Positions 1 to 12,130 of a stretch of 64,000 nucleotides of DNA are shown in pieces. Source of the DNA: Triglochin maritima (lineage: Eukaryota; Streptophyta; Magnoliopsida; Alismatales; Juncaginaceae); contig OY821772.1 of NCBI GenBank assembly GCA_963682175.1, positions 43,050,925-43,114,924 on the forward strand, written 5' to 3'. Both the position numbers and the translations under genes were made by a program. A model generated the notes under the pieces. It had not been told where the DNA came from. It searched no databases and worked only from the letters and a program-made list of their open reading frames with translations. How positions within the stretch are numbered: position 1 is the first letter of the stretch; every line of letters starts with the position of its first letter.

Positions 1-1927
1 ATAGACCAAAATCAACTTTCATGCTTGTGCAAGTTGAAAGAATTTATCCATTCCCGAGACCACTTTGGAGAACAGAAATAAAAACTAGAGCGGAAGTGTT
101 ACATTGTTCCATGCATGTTGTTTGGTTTAACACCAAGGCGGCTACGAGATCTTCCAAGAGAACAAGCACCTTGTTGCCGGTACCCTTAATCCCTTACACG
201 ACAACACCTTTAGACAACCCGATGGAATGGATGCTCAAAGGTCTCTCTATCAACTTAAGAAAGAAGGAGAAGGAGAGGTGTGTTGTCCCTTGGGGACCAG
301 AAACCCTTATTTAAAAGGGTGGCAATTATGATTTAGTCCATCATAAAACAATAATTGCCATAACTATAAGTTCTACACATTTAAGGGTCCATTCCTATAA
401 CACTTTATATCCACATCAAATATACTATAGTGATCACTTGAATAAGGATATATATAATGACATATGACTAATATATAATTATATAACAAATAAGCCCACA
501 ATCAATTATACTGAACTGTATCTGTTCTGTTGCCAATGCATACGGTTTGTATGGTGTCCCATACGGTCCGTATGACCATTGGATCCAACACAAGTGACCA
601 TGACATGAATGGATTTTCTTCACTAAATAATTGCAGAAATCATTTTCCTTTGCTCTTCCCAAAAAAGAGCATACATATGATTCAACCAGATAAAGCTCAC
701 ATTAGAAAGCTTATCTAATAAACTTCATCTCTATTTTGATATAAACCTCTTGCGTTTAAGTGATTAGGGTAATGAACTTTTGTCTTATACTTCTAGCTAA
801 TTGAAACAATCAAGAATATCAATACAAAATAAAGGACATTAGAATTGCACGCTTACTCGACCCTTCAAACAAAGCAATGGAATTCATGGATAAGCATGAG
901 AAACACGTCTCGAATATCAAGTCTAGTAAACAATCCAAAAACACAACATGAAGAGGGAACATGGATGAACACATGCAAGAATATGCATAGTGGGATCATT
1001 AAAACATAACAAACCAAACAACTAAGTTGACTTGTGATGATAGAAGCAACTTCAGCTTAAAGAAAGAGAAGAAAATTACAAGTTGGATGTTGTCTGTTGA
1101 AAAGAATGATCTATCGTGATCTGTCACTATCTTTCGAGGGCATGCGTCAGCTATTATTGCCTTGCTTTGCAGGGCATTGCATTGCATTGCAAACTTCGGA
1201 ACTCAACCATTTATGGATTTATGATGCACTTATAAGTGCATGTGATGGTTGGTATTTGTGAATGCATGTTAGTTTCGTTCCTGTGTCTGTCTTTGTTCAA
1301 GATTTTGTTCTACTTCAAAAGATGATGCGTTTGATTGTGTTGAATTTTTCATGTGATTTTGAATGCTCAATTCTTCTATTAAACAATAAAAGTTCGCTCC
1401 TACTAAGTATTTTTTTGGGAATAAGACTTGTAAGATTTTAATAATATATGTAGTCAGCCGTTGGCATAGAATTAGAATCGATAAAAAAATATAGTGGATA
1501 TTGGATCCATAGAGAATTAAGGATAAGCCGGGTTTTTTGGATGCACGCTCTTGAGAAATGTTGTTCTTTAGAAACAAGATGTTGGTTTGCTTCAACATTG
1601 GTCCAATTAGTCAGATTGGTCACAAGTTATTGTTGAAAATCTTTGCCAAGTTGTTGAAAGAGTAAGTATAGGGTCGAGTCCACCGAGTGATATTCTTCGC
1701 CAATCCTGTTCTCCACTGTGCCTCACAATGAACACAGGAATGAGTGCCTAAATTCTGGATTGACTTTAAAAATCAAGGTACAACTGAACAATTAAAGGGA
1801 TATAATTAAAAATCAGAGGAAATTTTATGAAGTTTAGAGTTATTTGAAGGATACTCACGAGATGATCCCTTGAAACTTTGAAGTTTGGGGCATGAATTGA
1901 ATAGGTGGTAATTGGTATTAAATATTA
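1..1927. other. intergenic, no gene seen
   Basis: No reading frame here resembles a known protein and no RNA gene was recognised. Around 537-576 a short direct repeat built on catacggtttgtatgg / catacggtccgtatga is visible, and at 1173-1190 there is a small gcatt repeat. The first 450 bases could be old LTR-type repeat sequence, but I see no termini or coding domain to prove it. Confidence 0.5.
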
Positions 1928-2088
1928 ATGGCTGGCGCACCAACTACAGAACAGAACCACCGATGTTGGTCCTCGGAAGGGCAAATCGTAAATAAGGAGG
2001 AGAGCAGGGGCAGATGTATAGCCCACTCCCGCCTCATCAGTCATCAGCACCGAACCAAAACAAAACAAAACAAAACAAACCACACCTC

Positions 2089-2090
<2 letters not shown>

Positions 2091-2124
<34 letters not shown>
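2091..2124. repeat. (CT)17 microsatellite in the MCA leader region
   Basis: Uninterrupted CT dinucleotides preceded by a caaaa-type repeat at about 2055-2078. It lies some 870 bases upstream of the MCA start codon. CT-rich tracts are common in plant 5' leaders. The sequence just downstream (to about 2215) looks like a non-coding first exon. A leader intron could run from there to an acceptor near 2957 (ttgacaag). Exact leader borders are inferred. Confidence 0.7.
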
Positions 2125-2125
<1 letters not shown>

Positions 2126-2990
2126 ATCCTCGAAAAGCCGAAATCGGTGGCGGAAACGAGCGAAATCTTCTCCTTTCTCTATTCACGCAAAAGCAATGCC
2201 TGCGCTAATTTCACGGTTTTTCTTTTGTTCCCTTCTCTGGTTAGGTTTGGATTTATATTCTGGAGGTGTTTTAGTTTTAGTAGTATGACCTTTTGTGTTG
2301 TGGCTTTTGATGAAAATTTTAAACTTTTGGAAAGCCAGATTTTGGATTTCTCATTCTGGTTTTGGACTCTAATCTTGTTGCAAGTTACGATTTCTTTTTC
2401 TTTTTCTAGGAGATTTTTTCGACTTAACCCGAGTTTTTTTAAAGCTTTTGACGTATGATCCACTTGAAAATAGAAAAAAATTACAAAAAAAAATCCTCTT
2501 TTTCTTCCAAATCATCATAATTTGCCAAAATGAGAAGATCTTTACTCTTTATTTTCTATTGTAGTTTTTTTTGAAGCAAAATTTGATATTTAGGCAAATT
2601 TTAGTTACCGCACCAATTTAAGATGCATAAATTAAGATATAATATGTGGGGCGAAAGTTTTTGGTGGAAATCGTAAGTAAAATTTATAACTTGGTGGCAG
2701 GGGAAGGTCACTTACGAAATGAAATTCGTGAGTTGGTGGTGTGAGTGAGGGTTCGATGTTCTGTGGAAGATACAAAGATGAAGTTTTTGAAATGTGAGAA
2801 ACAGCTCGGCCTTTTGCAAAGGAAAATACTCGACTTCTGATAATTCACGGAAGCTTTCACCAGAAGAATATCTATTATGATAGGCAACAGTCGAAGGCAA
2901 TTCTAAAATCTATTTCCTGTAACTTCTATTTGACACTTGTTTTGTTGACAAGCAACAGATCAAGTCTACCTCTTCTAGAATTGGCCGAAG

Positions 2991-5900
2991 ATGGCTGCGA
3001 ATTGGGATCAGTTGGGGCAGATCGCCACAGTTGCGCAGCTAACCGGTCTTGATGCTGTCCGCCTGATTGGGATGATAGTCAAAGCTGCAAGTACTGCAAA
3101 AATGCACAAGAAGAATTGTCACCAGTTTGCGCAGCACTTGAAACTCATCGGTAATTTACTGGAGCAACTTAAGATTTCCGAGCTGAAGAAGTACCCGGAA
3201 ACGAGAGAGCCGCTGGAACAGCTAGAGGATGCACTGAGGAGGTCCTACATTCTGGTCAACAGTTGTCAAGATAGAAGTTACCTGTACCTGCTGGCCATGG
3301 GCTGGAATATTGTGTACCAGTTCAAGAAGGCCCAGAGTGAGATTGATCGCTATTTGCGGATCGTACCACTCATCACCCTTGTGGATAATGCTAGAGTCAG
3401 AGTAAGATTTTCCAAATTTAGCCTCTTCAGAAGACAATTATTTGTCCTTGAGAACGTACTGCCTTCATTTTTCTCTACTTGCTTTTAGATTTTTGTGGTT
3501 TTGTATGTGGCTTTACACCCCTTTGTTTTCGAAGCGATTTTGTTTTTGTACGAATACTACTCATTTCTGTTAAGTTTCCTTGTTTGGTCCTTCGACTTTG
3601 CAAGTTGATGATGCTGGCTTGGACTGGAATCCATCCGAACTGTTGCATGCAGCATGCACATGGTTTGCACCTTATGGAACCCTGAGATGCATTTGTCGGT
3701 TTTTTAATATATCCATTGTTGTCCTTATTAATTTGTTTTACTTTCTGAACATGTCTTTTTTCTGATGGAAAATGTAGATACAGATCAATACACTGTGGAA
3801 ATAAATTATTGGCAATTGAGATGGGTACTAAATGAGTTCCGCTTAATACCACCTTTTAGTGCTTTGTTGTTGCCAATCTTGGTTACAATCTAGTAGTGCC
3901 ATCCCATGGCTTTGTTACCAAATGCAAAGGAACCATTTACAAACTACTAATCTTAGTTACAAACTATGGGTGTACCACCACATTCTTTGTCACACGCCAT
4001 TTTTAATAATTTAATAACTTGTATGTGTATCTATTGACAGGAAAAACTGGAATATATTGAAAGGGATGAACATGAATATACGTTGGATGAAGAGGACAAA
4101 AAGGTTCAAGATGCCATATTAAGTCGTGATCCTTCAACACATGACACCATGGTTCTCAAGAAGTCCCTTTCTTATTCATATCCAAACATGCCATTTGAAA
4201 AGGCCCTGAAGAAAGAAAATGAAAAGCTTCAGTTAGAATTACAAAGGTCACAAGCTAATAGGGATGTTGGCCAATGTGAAGTGATTCAACATTTAATTGG
4301 AGTAACAGAAACAGTTGTTAAACGTCGACAGGATGATGATACATATTTTGGTACAAGGTGAAAATTTTCTCTCATTAGAGTTTGTATTTAAATGCCAGAT
4401 CATACTACTAGTAAAAGTAATCTTCGCTTTGTCCTCTGAGGGTGACGTAGTTACCCAACTTGTCTTCTACTTTTATCAGTGTGAAGTTATGTATGATAAG
4501 ATTACTATTTGCTTCTTAATTTCTTCTAAGATTCTAACTAACTAATATATTTTTTGCAATTAATATCAACTTCTTTGTAGGAAAAAACATATCCCCCTCC
4601 ATGAACCATAATGTCTTGTTACTCTTCTAACTCGAGTGAAACCATTCACTCTTGTGCATTTTGAACGAACTGTATGAAAACTGTCTTTAGGTCATTCATA
4701 CATGGGTTTTTTTCTATATTTTCCCCCAATGGATAATGCCTCCCCGACTCCAAGATTGATACAGTGCTATTTGTCTCAGTTAATTTTGTGAGACATACTT
4801 AATAATTTACAACTTAGACTGGCATGTAAAACCTAAGCTTCTGATGTAATTAAGGGTGATTTACACACTTCTAATAATATGATTTTTTTTTCATTGTTTT
4901 GTAGAAGTCCTCCAGTTTCAACAGGTCATGACGTAGTCGTAGTCTCTCATAAAGGATTAAATCAGCATGAAGAATGGCACACTGATTTGCTTGATTGTTG
5001 TTCAGAGCCGTACCTATGTGAGTGTGCACTTCCTAGCAAATTCTTGTTTTAAAGTTTGATGGAATCCACGAATGGTAATTTCTAAAGCTTAAATTTTATT
5101 TTCCCCCAAAAATGACCTCATTCTCAAGTATTTCAACTAGATCTTTTTTTAATATTTTACTCAAGGACTTTAGAGCATCGAAGGGAACTAACATAATAGG
5201 AAAGACAACTAGCAGATGACTCCTGATCATATTTCTAGAATATCCTACATACATTCTGCAATGTTAACTTTAAGTATTTTATGTTTCACTTGTCTACTTC
5301 CCCTGTTGCATAAGAACATTGATGATCAGAATCACATACTTCAAAAGGGCAACATTAACTTGAGGCTTATTGATGTGATACACCTTATAAATGACAAACA
5401 GAAGTTTAAAGTACTCGTGCTGCTTTTATTTAAGGTATATATCTTGAAGAAGCCTCATGCATTATTTGTTGCAGGTATGAAGACTCTTTTCTGCCCATGT
5501 GAAACATTCTCCGGGATAGCTACAGTGGCTAATGATAGAGAAATCTGTACGTGTAAATGTGTTTGCACTTTAAACTTGGTGAATGTACCTTCTGAATTTG
5601 TCTTTTTCTTTGACAATTTACCTTTCTCTTAGATGTGGTAAACTTGTGTATTGACATATGGTAATGATGATGGTAAGATATCGTTAAAGAATAGAGTATG
5701 AAATGTGTATAAAAGAGTAGTAGTAATGCATATAGTGTTGGGCAAAATGTTTAGTCCTTAAATCTGATGATTTTTTGCCAAGGTTGTGTACGTCGTGTGC
5801 CTATCAGATTTTTATAACATTAATTTTATGCTTCATCTGTTGGTCATAAGCTTCTGGAGAAGCCTGTAATGACTTGATGGCTTATTCTCTGATATTGTCG

Positions 5901-6802
5901 TGCTGCTGTTATACATGCTGTGTCAGAAGGAAACTCCGGAGGATGTTAAATATCACGGTAAAGCCTTGTTTTTAAATTTTCTCTTGATCGCTGTTGTCGA
6001 ACAGTAATCCTTGTGTTTGAATTGTAATATGAATACACTTCCGGTCTCTAATTATTTACAAATGAAACTGTTTTCTGTTTTTATTTGTCTTCTTTGTTGC
6101 TACCATATAAGCGCAAATAGTTAAATACAAGAAGAAAATGAGTCTAAGCTTATTTTCAGCTATAGCTTACAGAGAGTATTATTTTGTTGCGTAGGGCCAA
6201 AAATATTGTTCATAAAGTTTGTTTTTGTCTTCCTTTTTGGCTTTCCTACCATATACGCACAAATAGTTATTATACAAGAAAAAATAAGTGTCTCTATAAG
6301 CTAATTTTTCAGTGTGCCCTTAGAAGAAATTATTTTGTTGCATAAGGCCACAAATATTATTCCTAGAGCTTACTTTGTACTCTTTAAACTTCTGCAGTGT
6401 ATGGGGGTCACAATTTCTAATTACATTTAAAGATAACTAACCTGTATGCATTACCCATTTCTGTGTTACTGTTAGGGTGGATTTTGTGACGACTTCTTGT
6501 CGCATCTAATGTGTTGCTGCTGTGCCCTCGTCCAAGAGTGGAGAGAAGTGAAGATTCGAGGGGCTTTTCGGGATGGTATTCTACTCTTTAAGATCGATTA
6601 GTCAATTATTCAGATGAATGACCTAGTCTACCCCCAACTGACTAGTTGGGACCGAAAGCTTTGTTGTTGTCTTGTTTGTCCGATGCTTTTGATGCCATGT
6701 TAATGTTTTCAGAATGATTAACCATTAGTGCAATGTGCCACTCTTGCAGGAAAACAGAAGAGCAAAACGAGACCACCAACTCGTCAAGTCATGGAATCCT
6801 AA
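2991..6802 (+). CDS. MCA: MCA-type (MID1-complementing activity) mechanosensitive Ca2+ channel protein
   Basis: Coding exons: 2991-3401, 4041-4357, 4905-5017, 5475-5546, 5851-5957, 6476-6575, 6750-6802. All junctions are GT-AG, phases agree, and the product is 390 aa. The N-terminal region (MAANWDQLGQIATVAQLTG) is the conserved MCA start. An acidic EF-hand-like segment lies near residues 132-160. A charged coiled-coil-like stretch (about 188-222, KENEKLQLELQRSQ) precedes a Cys-rich PLAC8-type C-terminus: CC at 274-275, CPC near 288, a CCCYTCC cluster near 322-328 and CCCC near 353. Family members are plasma-membrane proteins that mediate Ca2+ uptake on membrane stretch and touch sensing in roots. 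Arabidopsis MCA1/2 are about 420 aa, so the linker between coiled coil and PLAC8 (about 228-260) is roughly 30 residues short. A small exon between 4358 and 4904 could have been missed. MCA1 versus MCA2 identity cannot be assigned. Start codon choice is firm because it matches the family N-terminus. Confidence 0.93.
6595..6680 (+). repeat. possible SINE 3'-end fragment in MCA intron 6
   Basis: The intron holds a segment reading ...tctacccccaactgactag followed by a TTG-rich tail (tttgttgttgtcttg). That layout resembles the 3' end of TTG-tailed plant SINEs, as I remember it. No head, A/B boxes or target duplication were found, so this is a fragment at best. Confidence 0.3.
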
Positions 6803-7719
6803 CCAATGAGACCAAACTAATTAACAATGTCAAGATGGTGTTCTGTAAATAGTGTTGGAATGTTTTAGATATGTAATGGCTATTTATTATGGTCTTCTGA
6901 TAATTGTTGTTTTTAACTTAAGCTTTGATGTTCTTTTACTTTTGCCGGTCATTACATGATTGATGTATCATGAACATGTTCACATGTAATTTCTGGAGGT
7001 CTCTAGCTTCTTTCTATGCCGTGTTTTTCATTCTTTAGGTGAAATTTGCAGGTTTGTATTGAGGTGTCACTACATCACAAGTTTTTCTTGTCCTTCCAGT
7101 GGCTCTAAAATGTAGAAAGCAGATGTTCGCTTCCCTCAACTGTTCCCTTACTTATCGCTTGTTCGGCACTGGAGCTCGGGAATGGCCATCACTAATACAG
7201 CAGTCTTGCTTCTACACAACTACAGAATTTAGAATTTAGTAACTAGAGATATTCGTAACGGCGTACTATAAAATTATGACTTTCACTAGATTTTCAGAGA
7301 ATCTTCATTTTCGGATAAAAAACTCAAAATCGTCAATCAATCTGTCCACATGCCTTGATTAATTAAGCGATTCCCAGACTCTACCAAAGTAGCAACTGTC
7401 AAAAGAATGAAGGGAAACAAAGAAAAAACATCGGCGATAGGCATAAATAAAAGAATGCACTGCTCTGGTAATTGTTGTGAGATGCTACAATTAGTTAAGT
7501 TGAATGGAAAAAATAAACACAAGGGAAGTGTGACTCCTAGAACTGAATGCTACATCGGACAAAAGATGGCACGGACAAGCGGACAAGAAAAACTGCCACC
7601 CCTTCTCAAGGAGGCTTATATTATATATCATTTAACTTAAAAGCCTAGATGATAACTTCTGGAAATGGAGCAGGCATCCCAACACAACACAAACATGGAG
7701 GCGGCCAGAACCACTGCAG
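6803..7719. other. 3' untranslated / intergenic space between convergent MCA and Alba genes
   Basis: MCA (+) ends at 6802 and Alba (-) ends at 7720, so both 3' UTRs must lie here. No further coding sequence was recognised. Short open frames in this stretch lack any family resemblance. Confidence 0.6.
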
Positions 7720-10115
7720 TTATGCCCCACCGGTGCTTGCTTGGAATTGTCCGTTCGACATAAATGTCAAACCACGACCCCTTCCACGGCCTGAACCCCT
7801 CCCACGGCCTGGACCCCTTCCACGACCACGGCCTGTAAGAGAGAAGAAGACTTTAAGAAACCTTGAACAATATCAACAGTGACAAACTAAATTATTTTAT
7901 TATTTCACTATACCTAAACACAATGCAGATCCATAGCAAATTAAAAGAATCAAGATCAAGGAGATATACCCCGGCCTCGAGCAGGAGGTGGTGCTTCTTC
8001 GTTGTAACCGCCAGCTTCATACTGATAATCAGCCTGACCACCATAGCCTCCTCTCATTCCACGACCTCTGGGACCACGGCCTCGGCCACGATCCCAACCA
8101 CCTCTACTGTAACCACGCCCCTCATTATCCCAATCTCCGTCACCATTATCAACAACCATGTTACCATTACCTAAACACAATGCAGTCAATAAAAAAACAA
8201 TAAATCATAAGAAATCCTAGAGCATATAGCTCCTGCAACTGTAGTACCTCTGCTCCTTCCTCTTCCTCGACCGCCACGAGCTCTTCCCCTTCCACTAGGA
8301 GCGCCCTCTAGATAATAGAAAGATTAAAGCATATGAAATACTGAAAAAAAAACCAGGAGTATTCAGTAAAAGTACCTCCTTCGTAGTCAAATTCGGTCCA
8401 TTGCTTCACTTGATCAGCGGGCAAAGGTGACTGATACCTTTTGAATAAAAGAAGAAAACATGACGCAAAAAGGCATAATAGCTAAACATAATTGACAGGT
8501 CAAAATATTTGTTCAAGAAAATTTAATTTCACAAGTACAAAATAGACATGCAAAAAGGACAGGAGAAATAGAAATAGAGCAGTGTTCATGCGTATTTCTA
8601 AAAATTAAAGCATTATAAAAGGTAATGAGTATCTGTCAACAACTATATTTCAGTGACTCCAGTAAATTATGCCTTAATCTACCTTACAATTTCAGATGAA
8701 TGATGGATATGGTAGGAACTTAAAATAAGTAAATTAAGCCCCGAGTTCATTGGAGAATTATTGTGTGCGTGTGTGCGCGTGTATATATTCCATAAGTAAC
8801 ACTTCCCATCAAAATTTATGGCAAAAATTATTCAAATGACCAACTTGTTTTGGTTGAAGGTAATAGAAGCAAACTCACCCAACAGAGGCAACATCCAGCT
8901 CCTTCTTAGATAAACGGATTGTGATCATAGACACATGCCTCGTAGTTTCAAGTCTGCATGACAAACATATAATTATGTCTGAACAAAGATAAAATTTGAT
9001 CATCCCTAAGGCATAAAAATCAGATAGAATGAAAAAGAGTGCTTACGGGAGAAGGCCTTCCTCAAGTGGCTCCCAGGTATCAGTTATATCAGTTGAACCG
9101 ATGGATGTATTCTGGTGAAGACCAACAACCCTTCTCTGCACCACATGTAAGTTAATGTTGTCACAACCAATGGATGTTTTTTCGTTCAAGGAATCAAAGT
9201 TCCATACTACCAACTAAATACATGTTAAAATAGTGACTTGAATTATGCACCTTAATTAGCTCCACTATCATCACAGTTTTGTTGATAGCCCTTCCCATAG
9301 CCTTGAAGACAATCTCGTCTGAACCCTTTTCCTGCAAAAGAAGAAAACAAGTTAAATGGTATAAATAAATATTGGATAACGGCTTTAAGTGGTGACCTTG
9401 CTTTTAGAAAGAAAATAATAACAAGACATGCTGTACCGATTGTTTTACAAATGGTAAGAAAGGAAGCTACTGAAGTGAGATATAAAACTCTCATAGCAGA
9501 CCTGTGAAAGCTACATAGGCTATTTGTGTCAACAGATTTCATAGAAGTTCTCATATGCTACAAAGACCACCCTCATAGAAAGCTACATACATATTTCTTT
9601 GTGCAGATTTTGTATGAATTGCATTGTTGTATCTTGATTATCAAAGATCAACCTAAGATGAACAAAACCATATGTAAAAGTTGATATACATGTTTCTTGT
9701 TTCCAGTAGTAATTTGACTTCCACAGATGTTGTGGTGTTTAAGACTTTATAAGTATAAAAAATGGTATTCATCCAAGGAATACAGGTCCTTGAGATGAGA
9801 TAGCTAGGCAATAAGTCTCCTAATATAATTCCAATGAAATATGCCACCGATAAAGACTTGGCACTTAGACACTGTCAAACCTATTGTGCCTACAGACTAT
9901 AACCATATGCAATAAGATGTTTACTCAAAATTCAAATACAACCACATACTAAGGAAAGTAGAGATGGCTACAAAGTGAAAGGGAGTTATAACCTGAAGCA
10001 GGCTGGTAGCATAAGAGATGTAGTTCCTCATTCGCCCCTGCGCTGTTATCCGAATCTCGTTCTCATCGATAGGGGTCCCTTCCCTGGGCTTCTCCACTCT
10101 CTGGTAACGATCCAT
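7720..10115 (-). CDS. Alba-domain RNA/DNA-binding protein with RGG-rich tail
   Basis: Exons in transcript order: 10115-9993, 9331-9251, 9135-9047, 8953-8879, 8437-8376, 8307-8248, 8170-7970, 7832-7720. All are GT-AG and phase-consistent, giving 267 aa. The N-terminus MDRYQRVEKPRE and the segment ENEIRITAQGRMRNYISYAT start the Alba fold. FKAMGRAINKTVMIVELIKRR is the core basic helix region. HVSMITIRLSKKELD closes the domain near residue 115. After a short acidic linker comes a long Arg/Gly tail (RGRGRGPRGRGMRGG and repeated GRGRG units, about 145-250). The length and layout match the long plant Alba proteins that bind mRNA and RNA:DNA hybrids. Nuclear and cytoplasmic roles are known for the family; the substrate here is not visible. 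A leader intron is likely: the acceptor attag sits just before the 5' bases gggggaataat of the start exon, and a donor lies near 10488. Confidence 0.94.
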
Positions 10116-10479
10116 ATTATTCCCCCCTAATTAATCACAACAGTACAAACAATAAACACAAACGTCATACTTAAACACATGATTTATTTAAACAAAACCG
10201 ATCCAGATAGCACTCAAAAATACAGATGCGATGCAAATGTCAGAATGCAAACATCAGAAGATCCACGAAACAGATCAAACAACACGAAAACCCTATCATG
10301 CAAACCGAAAACCCCCATCTCAACACCAAAACCCAAAATCACCGTCAAAATCGAACAAAAACACCAACATCACTTACAAACCCTCCTCAAACAGCCGGAT
10401 CGACGAGAAAAAAATCCAAAAAAAGTCAAAAATGACAAAAGCGAAGCGGAAATCCATATAATACGGTTTCGAGAAGGAA

Positions 10480-10640
10480 GTCGCACCTTCGGGTGGTCGC
10501 TCTCGCCCTCTTCTTCGGGTTCGTTTCTTCGATTCCGCTCTGAGGGTGGAAGAAGAAAACCGGTTGGCGTCGCTCCCTGCCGTTTTATAGTCCCCCTAGC
10601 AGCGGCGAACGAATCTGTGGTTCCCGCTAGGGTTTGGGAA
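10480..10640 (-). promoter_or_regulatory. Alba promoter and first leader exon: TATA box and telo-box
   Basis: On the minus strand a TATA element (ctataaaacg) occupies 10590-10581. About 45 bases further upstream lies a telo-box (aaaccctag, 10635-10627). Downstream, a likely donor CGAAG|gtgcga near 10488 would end a non-coding exon that splices to the acceptor before the ATG exon. Telo-boxes near the start site are typical of plant translation and ribosome-related genes, which suits an RNA-binding protein. Positions are read from sequence; activity is inferred. Confidence 0.6.
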
Positions 10641-10759
10641 ATTTTCCCTCCAACCCCTCGCTTTTCCCTTTTTTACAATCTCGACCACTACTTCCCGATC
10701 CGACGGTTGCGGTTGAGAGTTGGGCTGGAAGTTGTTGCCTTGGATGCCGGATGTTAGTT

Positions 10760-12130
10760 ATGTAGTTAGTTAGGATGCATTAGCAACTTGGTTTTATTTT
10801 TCATTGGAAATTAATAAGTTATTATGACCATTAATGACTTATTGCATGATGCGGTCTTTTGTTTTTAATTGTAAAATAAAACGTGGAAAATTGAGTTTGA
10901 GTGTTTATTACAACTGCCTGGGAGGATAAGATTTGGTATGGAAATGTAGGAGTGGAGCACATTGGGACATGCTACCAAGGAACAGCTGTTTTGGGGTGTG
11001 CTTGTGGTCCTGTAGGACACGAAGATCAGACACCTTTTTTGTTAGTAATGAGACAAGAAGATCACTTAGAGAAGTTACAAGTACTTACAACTGGGGATAA
11101 TGAGTTTTGACTCTTGAAATAGCTAATCGAAGTTCAAATTTTGGGATTGGGTTTCTTAACATAAAAAGTCTATATTCATCTTCGTCGTTTACAAAAACTA
11201 AGGATCTAGAATGTAGCTCAAATTCCGTAGTTGAGATGTGATTGCCTTGCACGTTGCCACAAGTTTCATGTTGATTTAAAATTAATCATTGGACTAGTAT
11301 TACATGTAAAAATTCACCCAGAAGATTATGTGAGCCTACTGTCATTAAACTTGGTTTTTATGATGCCATCGGCAATTCATCTAATTGTGAATGGTAAAAA
11401 GATAACATCATCTCTATTCTTCCGAACGTAAGCAAAAGAGTACGAAATTATTGGAAAATCTTTAAATGGATCCACTTCACCTTCCTCAAACTGGTTACTG
11501 GTTGCATAATCTTCAAGGTATCAAACTTCCAAATTAAGAACTACTAGTCTTGCTACCTTTCATTAGTTTGTTTTGATGTCCTTCACTCCTTCCTGTCAGC
11601 ATTCAGGATCAATTTCATTACATATTTGATGCCGAGAAGATAATGCAACCGGTAACCAAAATGAAAACTTAAAAATTGCGGTCCCCATACATAGTTGAAC
11701 TATAAGAAAAATACCATATGTAGAACGGATAGATATCAAGAAAGGAGCTCAGAGTGACCACGTTAGTAGGAATAAATAAGCATATTCAGAAAATTTGTTG
11801 GTCACCCAACATCAGAGATTTTATTATGTTAAGCCCTGTGAGGAGGGTAGTCACCACTTAGGCGTAGGAGGTGTTCCTATTACAAATTTCGTTCATGAGA
11901 GTGTCTTCCCGTCAAGTGGAATAACCAAGGATAACAAACACATCAGAGTTTGTGTAATAACTTTTAATTGAAGCATATATCTACAAATAAGCATTTGAAT
12001 CACCTTCATGGTTACAACTAAGACTTTTAAACTATACATATGCCCTCGCGGCTCGGCACTACAACAACAGGTATTGAGGTATGGGATGTGTACCTTAGGC
12101 TATGACCAAAAATAAGTATGGACCAATGAC
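10760..12130. other. intergenic between Alba promoter and aspartic protease 3' end
   Basis: AT-rich sequence with no recognised gene. The 3' UTR of the aspartic protease must occupy the right end (just below 12131). Nothing else could be supported. Confidence 0.5.

Noticed and set aside
1928..2458. 176-codon open frame upstream of MCA
   Set aside because: Low-complexity sequence over the CT repeat and leader, with no family resemblance. It is better explained as 5' leader and intron.
5216..5632. 138-codon open frame crossing MCA intron 3 and exon 4
   Set aside because: Only its part after 5475 is real MCA coding sequence. The rest is intron that happens to be open.
8752..8792. GT-rich stretch in an Alba intron as a regulatory element
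   Set aside because: It is a short imperfect gtgtgcgtgtgtgcgcgtgt microsatellite with no positional signal.
10179..10757. 192-codon plus-strand frame over the Alba promoter
   Set aside because: It overlaps the TATA box, telo-box and leader of the minus-strand Alba gene and has atypical composition.
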